Assembly (NCBI RefSeq): GCF_000193735.1
Contig: NZ_AEPF01000053.1
Span: 1 to 17,839, forward strand
Length of the DNA stretch: 17,839 bases
Source: Neisseria sicca 4320
GTDB taxonomy: Bacteria > Pseudomonadota > Gammaproteobacteria > Burkholderiales > Neisseriaceae
Reading direction: 5' to 3'
Positions within the stretch are counted from its first letter, which is position 1. Each line of letters opens with the position of its first letter. A program made the translations under genes and the position numbers. Below the pieces are notes generated by a model. The model worked only from the letters and a program-made list of their open reading frames with translations. It had not been told where the DNA came from and made no database searches. This document shows, piece after piece, positions 7,766-14,394 of this stretch.

Positions 7766-7788
7766 AAAAAAAGCCTGCTGATTCAGGC
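7766..7788 (-). terminator. Terminator-like hairpin in the mgtE leader
   Basis: On the minus strand GCCTG, a six-base loop and CAGGC are followed directly by seven T. No gene ends here. The nearest downstream gene on that strand is mgtE, whose ATG is about 110 bases further on. The hairpin could therefore be an attenuator in the mgtE leader or the end of a short upstream RNA. TAAAAT on the minus strand (about 7810-7815) is a possible -10 box upstream of it. Confidence 0.55.
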
Positions 7789-7838
7789 GTCGTGTTGGAA
7801 ACGGAGTGTATTTTACCCTGTTTTAAGTCGGTTTACTA

Positions 7839-7862
7839 TTTTAAACGGTGTTTTAAACGGTG
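7839..7862 (+). repeat. Two tandem copies of a 12-base unit
   Basis: TTTTAAACGGTG occurs twice head to tail with no mismatch (7839-7850 and 7851-7862). Tandem sites this close could bind a regulator, or may be a simple duplication. Confidence 0.85.
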
Positions 7863-7871
7863 TATTGAAAA

Positions 7872-7883
7872 AGGCCGTCTGAA
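7872..7883 (+). repeat. DUS of the AGGCCGTCTGAA dialect
   Basis: Full 12-mer with C where the dominant dialect of this window has T at position 4. It has no inverted partner. Confidence 0.85.
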
Positions 7884-8088
7884 AACTGCCTGTGGGATTT
7901 TGCTCTTTTTCGGGCAAAGGCAGGACATGTGTTCTGTAAATAGGGGAAAAGAAAGCTTGCTATTCTGTTTGATGTAAGACAGATTTGGGGTGTGCAACAG
8001 TTGTCTATTTGCAGCCGTCGTGGATAGAATGGGTGGAATTTTACGTACGGTCAAGATGGCTTTTTCCTATGTTTATCGGTATTACGCT

Positions 8089-8100
8089 TTCAGACGACCC
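8089..8100 (-). repeat. DUS variant upstream of the maltose transporter
   Basis: The minus strand reads GGGTCGTCTGAA: the full 10-base core with a changed first base. It has no inverted partner and lies about 117 bases before the transporter start codon. Confidence 0.8.
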
Positions 8101-8216
8101 TTCTTTTATTTCTCGAATTCCCGACTAACGTAAGGTCAGTTGAACGATTAACACGGTTTCAGGTCAATATTTAAAAAATTTATCTACTTCTTTACAAAAA
8201 ACGAAAGGACTACCTC

Positions 8217-9569
8217 ATGTCGGACAATACGCAAACAACACGGCAGGGCTTGCCCTCTCTGCCGAAAAGCACGATTTGGATGCTCAGTTTCGGTTTTCTC
8301 GGCGTTCAGACGGCCTTTACCCTGCAAAGCTCGCAGATGAGCCGCATCTTCCAGACGCTCGGCGCCGACCCGCACAGCCTCGGCTGGTTCTTTATCCTGC
8401 CGCCGTTGGCGGGGATGCTGGTGCAGCCGATTGTCGGTCATTATTCAGACCGCACTTGGAATCCGCGCTTGGGCGGCCGCCGTCTGCCGTATTTGCTTTA
8501 CGGCACGCTGATTGCGGTCATTGTGATGATTTTGATGCCGAACTCGGGCAGCTTCGGCTTCGGCTATGCGTCGCTGGCGGCCTTGTCGTTCGGCGCGCTG
8601 ATGATTGCGCTGTTGGACGTGTCGTCGAATATGGCGATGCAGCCGTTTAAGATGATGGTCGGCGACATGGTCAACGAGGAGCAGAAGGGCTACGCCTACG
8701 GGATTCAGAGCTTCTTGGCGAATACGGGTGCGGTTGTGGCGGCGATTCTGCCGTTTGTGTTCGCGTATATCGGTTTGGCGAACACTGCCGAGAAAGGCGT
8801 CGTGCCGCAGACCGTGGTCGTGGCGTTTTATGTGGGTGCGGCGTTGCTGGTGATTACCAGCGCGTTCACGATTTTCAAAGTGAAGGAATACGATCCGGAA
8901 ACCTACGCGCGCTACCACGGCATCGACGTGGCGGCGAATCAGGAAAAGACCAACTGGATCGAACTCTTGAAAACCGCGCCTAAAGCGTTTTGGACGGTTA
9001 CTCTGGTGCAGTTTTTCTGCTGGTTCGCCTTCCAATATATGTGGACTTATTCCGCAGGCGCGATTGCGGAAAACGTCTGGCATACGACCGATGCGTCTTC
9101 CGTAGGCTATCAGGAAGCGGGCAACTGGTACGGTGTATTGGCGGCGGTGCAGTCGGTTGCAGCGGTGATTTGTTCGTTTGTATTGGCGAAAATCCCCAAC
9201 CGATACCATAAGGCGGGTTATTTCAGCTGCCTGGCTTTGGGCGCGCTCGGCTTTTTCTCCGTATTCTTCATCAGCAACCAATACGCGCTGGTGTTGTCTT
9301 ACATCTTAATTGGTATTGCTTGGGCGGGCATCATCACTTATCCGCTGACGATTGTGACCAACGCCTTGTCGGGCAAACATATGGGCACTTACTTGGGCTT
9401 GTTTAACGGCTCCATCTGTATGCCCCAAATCGTCGCTTCGCTGTTGAGTTTCATATTGTTCCCGATGATGGGCGGTTTGCAGGCCAATATGTTCTTGGTA
9501 GGGGGTGTCGTCCTGCTGCTGGGCGCGTTTTCCGTGTTCCTGATTAAAGAAACACACGGCGGCGCATAA
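8217..9569 (+). CDS. Sugar (probably maltose) transporter of the MFS/GPH-SUT type
   Basis: A 450-residue, twelve-helix-type membrane protein. After a short polar N-terminus come helix 1 (about 20-36) and the block GWFFILPPLAGMLVQPIVGH, then YSDRTWNPRLGGRRLPYLLYG at about 76-96. This resembles the loop 2-3 signature (D-R-x-G-R-R) of the sucrose/maltose transporter branch (SLC45/SUT-like, GPH family). It would carry sugar, probably with protons, across the inner membrane. Maltose as substrate is inferred from the maltose phosphorylase and beta-phosphoglucomutase that follow. The start is supported by AAAGGA nine bases before ATG. It contains an AGGCCGTCTGAA uptake sequence (8305-8316, minus strand), a dialect unlike the rest of the window. 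Confidence 0.92.
   Translation: MSDNTQTTRQGLPSLPKSTIWMLSFGFLGVQTAFTLQSSQMSRIFQTLGADPHSLGWFFILPPLAGMLVQPIVGHYSDRTWNPRLGGRRLPYLLYGTLIAVIVMILMPNSGSFGFGYASLAALSFGALMIALLDVSSNMAMQPFKMMVGDMVNEEQKGYAYGIQSFLANTGAVVAAILPFVFAYIGLANTAEKGVVPQTVVVAFYVGAALLVITSAFTIFKVKEYDPETYARYHGIDVAANQEKTNWIELLKTAPKAFWTVTLVQFFCWFAFQYMWTYSAGAIAENVWHTTDASSVGYQEAGNWYGVLAAVQSVAAVICSFVLAKIPNRYHKAGYFSCLALGALGFFSVFFISNQYALVLSYILIGIAWAGIITYPLTIVTNALSGKHMGTYLGLFNGSICMPQIVASLLSFILFPMMGGLQANMFLVGGVVLLLGAFSVFLIKETHGGA
8305..8316 (-). repeat. Intragenic DUS of the AGGCCGTCTGAA dialect
   Basis: A full 12-mer on the minus strand inside the transporter gene, reading through as part of VQTAF. Together with 7872-7883 it is one of only two such copies in the window. 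Confidence 0.88.
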
Positions 9570-9582
9570 TTTTCTTCATTTA

Positions 9583-9614
9583 TCGGCAGGAGGGTCGTCT
9601 GAAACTTCTGCCGA
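9583..9614. repeat. Stem-loop with a DUS in its loop
   Basis: TCGGCAG (9583-9589) pairs with CTGCCGA (9608-9614), enclosing the variant DUS GGGTCGTCTGAA (9592-9603). There is no T run, so termination is unlikely. It lies 13 bases after the transporter stop, in the spacer inside the maltose operon. Confidence 0.7.
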
Positions 9615-9636
9615 CGCTTTATCCGATTGAATAAGA

Positions 9637-9660
9637 CAAACCGTATTTCAAAACGGTTTG
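9637..9660 (+). repeat. Intercistronic hairpin before mapA
   Basis: CAAACCGT (9637-9644) and ACGGTTTG (9653-9660) make a perfect 8 bp stem with an 8-base loop, ending about 18 bases before the mapA ribosome site. It could protect or process the operon mRNA. No T run follows. Confidence 0.65.
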
Positions 9661-9690
9661 CCATAAAACCATCAAAACAGGAGCTTTACG

Positions 9691-11949
9691 ATGTACACAA
9701 GAATCATGGAAATCAGCCCTTGGACGCTGCGTTCGGCAAAACTGGAAAAAGAACACAAACGGCTGCAAGAGAGCCTGACCAGCTTGGGCAACGGCTATAT
9801 GGGTATGCGCGGCAGCTTTGAGGAAACCTATTCCGCCGACAGCCACTTGGGCACCTACATCGCCGGCGTGTGGTTCCCCGACAAAACCCGCGTCGGCTGG
9901 TGGAAAAACGGCTACCCCAAATATTTCGGCAAAGCCATCAACGCGCTCAATTTCAGCAAAGTCAAAATCTTTGTCGATGGGCAGGAAGTGGACTTGGCGA
10001 AAAACGACGTTGCCGGCTTCTCCGTCGAACTCGATATGCAGCACGGCGTGTTGCGCCGCTCGTTCACCGTATTCGGCGTGCGTTTCGATGTGTGCAAATT
10101 CCTATCCGTCGCGCAAAAAGAACTGGCTCTCATCCGCTGGGAAGCCGTATCCGTTGACGGCAAAACCCACCAAGTCCGCATCGATTCCATCATCGACGCC
10201 GACGTGAAAAACGAAGACTCCAACTACGAAGAAAAATTCTGGCAGGTATTGGACAAAGGTGTTTCAGACGACCGCTCCTACATTGCCACCCAAACCGTCG
10301 CCAATCCCTTCGGCGTGGAACAATTCATCGTCAACGCCGAGCAAACCTTCGCCGGCAGCTTCAAAGCCCTCGGCGGCAGCCAAACCGACTGGCAGGTCTC
10401 TAATTCTTTTGAAGCCGAAGTCGGCGGTACGCCCGAAACCTTTGAAAAACGCGTGATTGTTACCACCAGTCGCGATTATCAAGGCTTGGAAGCGGTGAAA
10501 GCCGCAGGCCGCGCCTTGTCGGAAAAAATCGCAGGCTTTGCGTTTGAAACCTTGCTGGACGCGCACAAAGCAGGCTGGCTGCACCGTTGGGAAATCGCCG
10601 ACGTGGTCATCGAAGGCAGCGACGAAGCGCAGCAGGGCATCCGCTTCAACCTGTTCCAACTGTTCTCCACCTACTACGGCGAAGACGCGCGCCTGAACAT
10701 CGGCCCCAAAGGCTTTACCGGCGAAAAATACGGCGGCGCGACCTATTGGGACACCGAAGCCTACGCCGTGCCGCTCTACCTCGCACTGGCGGAACCCGAA
10801 GTTACCCGCAACCTGCTGCAATACCGCCGCAACCAACTGCCGCAGGCGCAACACAACGCGCGCGAACAGGGCTTGGCGGGCGCACTCTATCCGATGGTGA
10901 CGTTTACGGGCATCGAGTGCCACAACGAATGGGAAATCACCTTCGAGGAAATCCACCGCAACGGCGCGATTCCTTACGCCATCTACAACTACACCAACTA
11001 CACCGGCGATGAAAGCTATCTTGCCAAAGAAGGCTTGGAAGTCTTGGTCGAAGTGTCCCGCTTCTGGGCTGACCGCGTCCACTTCTCCAAACGCAACGGA
11101 AAATACATGATTCACGGCGTAACCGGCCCGAACGAATACGAAAACAACATCAACAACAACTGGTACACCAACACCCTCGCCGCATGGGTATTGGACTACA
11201 CCCGCGAAGCCTTGGCGAAATACCCGCGTCCGGATTTGAACGTGAGTGCCGCCGAGTTGGAAAAATGGGCGGACATCAGCGCGAATATGTACCGTCCGCA
11301 TGACGAAGAACTCGGCGTATTCGTCCAACACGACGGCTTCCTCGACAAAGACATCCGCCCCGTGTCCGCGCTTTCGCCCGACGATTTGCCGCTCAACCAG
11401 AAATGGTCGTGGGACAAAATCCTGCGTTCGCCCTTCATCAAACAGGCGGACGTGTTGCAAGGCATCTACTTCTTCGGCGACCGTTTCAATATGGACGAAA
11501 AACGCCGCAACTTCGACTTCTACGAACCGATGACCGTGCACGAAAGCTCGTTGTCGCCGTGTATCCACGCCATCCTCGCCGCCGAACTGGGCAAAGAAGA
11601 AAAAGCCGTGGAAATGTACCAGCGCACCGCCCGCCTGGACTTGGACAACTACAACAACGACACCGAAGACGGCCTGCACATCACCTCCATGACCGGCTCG
11701 TGGCTCGCCATCGTCCAAGGTTTCGCCCAAATGAAAACCTGGGGCGGCAAACTCAGCTTCGCACCGTTCCTGCCGAGTGCGTGGACAGGCTACGCCTTCC
11801 ACATCAACTACCGCGGCCGTCTGATTAAAGTCGCCGTCGGCAAAGAAAACGTCGTCTTCACCCTGCTCAAAGGCGAGCCGCTCGAATTGCAGGTGTACGG
11901 CAAAGACATCACACTCGACGGCAGCCACACCGTTGCGTTAAACAAATAA
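9691..11949 (+). CDS. mapA: Maltose phosphorylase (glycoside hydrolase family 65)
   Basis: This cytoplasmic enzyme splits maltose with phosphate into beta-glucose 1-phosphate and glucose (EC 2.4.1.8). The 752 residues match the family. The N-terminal beta-sandwich begins WTLRSAKLEKEHKRLQESLTSLGNGYMGMRG. The catalytic (alpha/alpha) barrel carries FTGEKYGGATYWDTEAYAVP and CHNEWEITFEEIHRNGAIPYA. The acid motif VTGPNEYENNINNNWYTN has Glu482 at the place of the general acid of characterised GH65 phosphorylases. HESSLSPCIHA follows, then a C-terminal beta domain. The start has AGGAG seven bases before ATG. It sits between its transporter and pgmB, which removes the product. Trehalose or kojibiose phosphorylase cannot be fully excluded by eye, but the overall resemblance to the neisserial and lactobacillar maltose enzyme is strong. 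A DUS variant occurs at 10263-10274. Confidence 0.94.
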   Translation: MYTRIMEISPWTLRSAKLEKEHKRLQESLTSLGNGYMGMRGSFEETYSADSHLGTYIAGVWFPDKTRVGWWKNGYPKYFGKAINALNFSKVKIFVDGQEVDLAKNDVAGFSVELDMQHGVLRRSFTVFGVRFDVCKFLSVAQKELALIRWEAVSVDGKTHQVRIDSIIDADVKNEDSNYEEKFWQVLDKGVSDDRSYIATQTVANPFGVEQFIVNAEQTFAGSFKALGGSQTDWQVSNSFEAEVGGTPETFEKRVIVTTSRDYQGLEAVKAAGRALSEKIAGFAFETLLDAHKAGWLHRWEIADVVIEGSDEAQQGIRFNLFQLFSTYYGEDARLNIGPKGFTGEKYGGATYWDTEAYAVPLYLALAEPEVTRNLLQYRRNQLPQAQHNAREQGLAGALYPMVTFTGIECHNEWEITFEEIHRNGAIPYAIYNYTNYTGDESYLAKEGLEVLVEVSRFWADRVHFSKRNGKYMIHGVTGPNEYENNINNNWYTNTLAAWVLDYTREALAKYPRPDLNVSAAELEKWADISANMYRPHDEELGVFVQHDGFLDKDIRPVSALSPDDLPLNQKWSWDKILRSPFIKQADVLQGIYFFGDRFNMDEKRRNFDFYEPMTVHESSLSPCIHAILAAELGKEEKAVEMYQRTARLDLDNYNNDTEDGLHITSMTGSWLAIVQGFAQMKTWGGKLSFAPFLPSAWTGYAFHINYRGRLIKVAVGKENVVFTLLKGEPLELQVYGKDITLDGSHTVALNK

Positions 11950-11961
11950 GGAGGATGCAAA

Positions 11962-12627
11962 ATGACTTTCACCGCAGTCCTTTTTGACCTCGACGGCGTC
12001 ATCACCGACACTGCCGAATACCACTACCGCGCATGGAAAAAGCTTGCCGAAGAACTGGGCATCAGTATCGACCGCAAGTTTAACGAGCAGCTCAAAGGCG
12101 TGTCGCGCGACGATTCGCTCAAACGCATCCTCGCGCACGGCGGCAAAACCGTCGGCGAAGCCGAGTTCGCCGAACTGACCCGCCGCAAAAACGACAACTA
12201 CTTGGAGATGATTCAGGCAGTCAAACCCGAAGACGTGTATCCCGGCATTTTGCCGCTGCTGGAAGCATTGAAAGCAAACGGCAAAAAAATCGCCCTCGCG
12301 TCCGCCAGTAAAAACGGCCCGTTCCTGCTGGAACGCATGGGGCTGACCCACTTCTTCGACGCCGTCGCCGACCCTGCCGCTGTCGCGCATTCCAAACCCG
12401 CCCCCGACATCTTCCTCGCCGCCGCCGAGGGCGTGGGCGCAGACATCCGCCGCTGCATCGGCATTGAAGACGCAGCAGCAGGAGTAGCCGCCATCAAAGC
12501 ATCCGGCGCCTTACCCATCGGCGTGGGCAAAGCCGAAGACTTGGGCAGCGACATCGCGCTGGTGTCCGGCACCGCCGAGCTGACCTACGCCTACCTGCAA
12601 AACGTGTGGGCACAGTCGGGCAGGTAA
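11962..12627 (+). CDS. pgmB: Beta-phosphoglucomutase
   Basis: PgmB turns beta-glucose 1-phosphate from maltose phosphorylase into glucose 6-phosphate (EC 5.4.2.6), a HAD-superfamily cytoplasmic enzyme. The 221 residues contain FDLDGVITDT (Asp9 nucleophile, Asp11 acid/base), GVSRDDS with Arg49, the second HAD motif ASASKNG (Ser114), Lys145 in HSKPAPDIF, and the Mg2+ ligands Glu169-Asp170 in GIEDAAAG. These fall at or within one residue of the numbers known for Lactococcus beta-PGM, which strongly supports the name. AAGGAGG overlaps the mapA stop codon and lies seven bases before the pgmB ATG; the two genes are 12 bases apart and probably translationally coupled. Confidence 0.96.
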   Translation: MTFTAVLFDLDGVITDTAEYHYRAWKKLAEELGISIDRKFNEQLKGVSRDDSLKRILAHGGKTVGEAEFAELTRRKNDNYLEMIQAVKPEDVYPGILPLLEALKANGKKIALASASKNGPFLLERMGLTHFFDAVADPAAVAHSKPAPDIFLAAAEGVGADIRRCIGIEDAAAGVAAIKASGALPIGVGKAEDLGSDIALVSGTAELTYAYLQNVWAQSGR

Positions 12628-12657
12628 AGCGCGTCAGGTAAAGTGTTAAGGAAGTAA

Positions 12658-12701
12658 AAAGGTCGTCTGAAAACCAGAATTTTGGTTTTCAGACGACCTT
12701 T
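12658..12701. terminator. DUS hairpin terminator between pgmB and the EamA gene
   Basis: Inverted DUS (12660-12671, 12688-12699) extend through ACCA/TGGT to a stem of about 19 bp with a 5-6 base loop, with A and T runs outside. It sits between two convergent genes and should end transcripts from both. Confidence 0.87.
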
Positions 12702-12719
12702 CTCATTGGAAAAATATTT

Positions 12720-13151
12720 CTAGCGTTTCAAAGCCAGCGTCAATACGCCCGCCGTAACCAGCCCCAGCCCTATCCATTCCTGCGTGCTGGGGCGTTCGTC
12801 CAGAAAGACCACCGCCATCAGCGCGACCAATACCAAGCTGAATTTATCGACGGGGGCAACTTGCGAGGCGTTGCCCAGTTGCAGGGCTTTGAAGTAGGCG
12901 AGCCAGGATGCGCCGGTGGCGAGACCGGAGAGAATCAGGAAAGTCCAGTTTCTTCCTGTGAACCCGTTCACGCCCTGCCATTTGCCGGTATAGGTCAGGA
13001 ATAAAACCAGCGCGGCGAGGATGACCAGCGTGCGGATAAAGGTGGCAAAATCCGAATCGATGCCCTGTAAGCCCATTTTGGCGAAAATCGCCGTCAACGA
13101 GGCAAATCCTGCGGAAGCTAATGCCCAAAAAAGCCATGCGTTGCCGCTCAT
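12720..13151 (-). CDS. Half-size EamA (DMT) family transporter
   Basis: This 143-residue hydrophobic protein is a single EamA unit. The helices lie at about 6-26, 34-53, 69-87, 97-115 and 121-140, with the family's conserved ending (FLDERPSTQEWIGLGLVTAGVLTLA). Most EamA transporters have two such units in about 300 residues. The short forms, like the EmrE-type branch, are thought to work as dimers. The substrate is unknown. The start has AAAGGA six bases before ATG. On the minus strand a TATAAT (13219-13224) about 70 bases upstream is a likely -10 box. Nearby, TGATGGA/TCCATCA (13231-13254) forms a 7-base inverted repeat around the -35 position, which could be an operator. Confidence 0.88.
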   Translation of the reverse strand: MSGNAWLFWALASAGFASLTAIFAKMGLQGIDSDFATFIRTLVILAALVLFLTYTGKWQGVNGFTGRNWTFLILSGLATGASWLAYFKALQLGNASQVAPVDKFSLVLVALMAVVFLDERPSTQEWIGLGLVTAGVLTLALKR

Positions 13152-13218
13152 GTTTGTCCTTTCTGAATCAAAATCCGACCTTATGGGGGATGGGAGAGAT
13201 ATTATTGGGCGTCCCCAT

Positions 13219-13224
13219 ATTATA
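13219..13224 (-). promoter_or_regulatory. Candidate -10 element of the EamA gene
   Basis: A perfect TATAAT lies on the minus strand 68 bases before the ATG. No good -35 is seen. An inverted repeat (TGATGGA ... TCCATCA, 13231-13254) covers the expected -35 place. Confidence 0.4.
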
Positions 13225-13282
13225 TCTATCTGATGGAGAGAATGTTTTCCATCATACCACCGGATAGGGTGGTTTTAAACGG

Positions 13283-13318
13283 AAAAGGCCGAATCCCTGT
13301 TTTCGGGTTCGGCCATTT
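13283..13318 (-). terminator. Terminator after the TfpX/TfpZ-like gene
   Basis: GGCCGAA...CCC and GGG...TTCGGCC (13287-13314) form a 10 bp GC-rich stem with one bulged base and a short loop, with TTTT on the minus-strand side. It lies about 80 bases past the tfpX-like stop codon, and no plus-strand gene precedes it. Confidence 0.6.
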
Positions 13319-13371
13319 TGACGGTGAGGGATGGTCTGAAATTTTATCGGCGCTATTGGGCGGAATCTGTT

Positions 13372-13383
13372 TTCAGACGACCT
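13372..13383 (-). repeat. Lone DUS after the TfpX/TfpZ-like gene
   Basis: Full AGGTCGTCTGAA on the minus strand just past the stop codon. The possible partner at 13331-13340 keeps only GGTCTGAA. Confidence 0.85.
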
Positions 13384-13391
13384 ATTGTCTG

Positions 13392-14204
13392 TCAGATAAC
13401 TTTTTCTTTAAATTCGGGCTTTTTATCGATAAAGCCGTCAATCGGCGCGTAGCCTAGGAAGTCGGCGTTTTCATCCATGACGACAATCCAGTTTTTGATT
13501 TTCCCGCTGGTAAGCGGCAGGAAAAACAGAGGTTTGTCGGTTTGTTTGACGGAAGCGGTTTTGAGGATGTCCGCTTCGCTCATGTTGCGGGCGATGGCAA
13601 GTTGTACCAAGGGTTTCATCGCACTGCGGATTTTCGCGCGTTCGGCAGGGCTGTCGGGCTGCCACCAATTCGGGCGCATACTGGGTTCTATGCCTTTGAG
13701 GGAAAGACTGAGGCTTTCGTTGGCTTCTTCGATGGATGCAGGATCGCGCAGGGCGACGCGTTCGATACCGAACCACGGCAGCTGACGCATGTCTTCAGGG
13801 GCTTTTGCTAAATCCGCTTCGTCGATTTCAGCGGCGGTAACAATGTTGATGCGGTCTTTTTCAAAGGCTGCAACGACAGGGCGCGCTAAGGAAACGCTGT
13901 GTAAGCCGTAAACCAGCGCGGCAAGCTGGATGATGCCGACCAAAGAAAAATCGGTAATGCGTTCGCGCAGTTTTTTCTTTGGGCTGGCGAGAATCAGTGT
14001 CAGAAGGGGGCCGCAGACAATATCGACAGAAACGACGAGTGTGTACAAATTCAATCCGCCCGTCAGTTCTGAATAGGGGTAGGGATACCAGACAGCGAAG
14101 ACCAAAAGTGCCGCGAGGCCTGCAAGAATCAGGCTGACGACAAGATGCCAGCCTGCGTTTTTGAGGGCAAAACGCCAACGTGGGGGAGTTTGGGTATTTT
14201 CCAT
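13392..14204 (-). CDS. TfpX/TfpZ family type IV pilin accessory protein
   Basis: The 270-residue protein has three membrane helices near its start (about 18-39, 51-74 and 86-106), then a long hydrophilic part, probably periplasmic. The segment YPYPYSELTGGLNLYTLVVSVDIVCGPLLTLILASPKKK, then DFSLVGIIQLAALVYGLHSVSLARPV, is typical of the TfpX/TfpZ family. In Moraxella and Acinetobacter such genes lie next to the major pilin gene and help assemble or stabilise particular pilins. Here no pilin gene is beside it, so its partner is unknown. The start has GGAAA about 9 bases before ATG, and a TATAAT (14255-14260, minus strand) lies about 50 bases upstream. The family call comes from sequence recall and is fairly firm; the role in this organism is inference. 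Confidence 0.82.
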   Translation of the reverse strand: MENTQTPPRWRFALKNAGWHLVVSLILAGLAALLVFAVWYPYPYSELTGGLNLYTLVVSVDIVCGPLLTLILASPKKKLRERITDFSLVGIIQLAALVYGLHSVSLARPVVAAFEKDRINIVTAAEIDEADLAKAPEDMRQLPWFGIERVALRDPASIEEANESLSLSLKGIEPSMRPNWWQPDSPAERAKIRSAMKPLVQLAIARNMSEADILKTASVKQTDKPLFFLPLTSGKIKNWIVVMDENADFLGYAPIDGFIDKKPEFKEKVI

Positions 14205-14254
14205 TTGTTGTTTCCGTAATGTAATTATTGAGGGAATTATTTTTGAAGGTCGTT

Positions 14255-14260
14255 ATTATA
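14255..14260 (-). promoter_or_regulatory. Candidate -10 element of the TfpX/TfpZ-like gene
   Basis: A perfect TATAAT on the minus strand about 50 bases before the start codon. There is no convincing -35. Confidence 0.4.
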
Positions 14261-14339
14261 TCTGAATATGACCGGCAACATAGCGTTTCATGTTGCAAAA
14301 CGTGAGAGATGTGGTGTGGCAGCAAAAGAATTGGCATAC

Positions 14340-14381
14340 AAAGGTCGTCTGAAAACGGATTTGGGTTTTCAGACGACCTTT
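14340..14381 (-). terminator. DUS hairpin terminator after yciO
   Basis: Inverted DUS (14342-14353, 14368-14379) form a stem of about 17 bp. It lies 13 bases past the yciO stop on the minus strand and ends in TTT there. Confidence 0.85.
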
Positions 14382-14394
14382 TGGTTTTTTAGGC

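Larger units (their letters stand above)
7658..8216. other. Divergent control region between mgtE and the maltose operon
   Basis: These 559 bases must hold both the mgtE promoter (leftward) and the maltose-operon promoter (rightward). Seen are a minus-strand terminator-like hairpin (7766-7788), a tandem 12-base repeat (7839-7862), an AGGCCGTCTGAA uptake sequence (7872-7883), a hairpin with CTGCCT/AGGCAG arms (about 7886-7923), and a DUS variant (8089-8100, minus strand). For the operon, TTGAAC at 8140-8145 with CAATAT at 8165-8170 (19-base spacing) is a weak promoter guess. The small open frames here have no ribosome sites or recognisable products. Confidence 0.55.

Noticed and set aside
7792..8054. 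Small open frames in the mgtE-maltose spacer (61 and 72 codons)
   Set aside because: They read through uptake sequences, have no ribosome sites and resemble no known protein.
10264..11928. 554-codon open frame on the minus strand over mapA
   Set aside because: Antisense shadow of a well-conserved GH65 gene, with no family resemblance.
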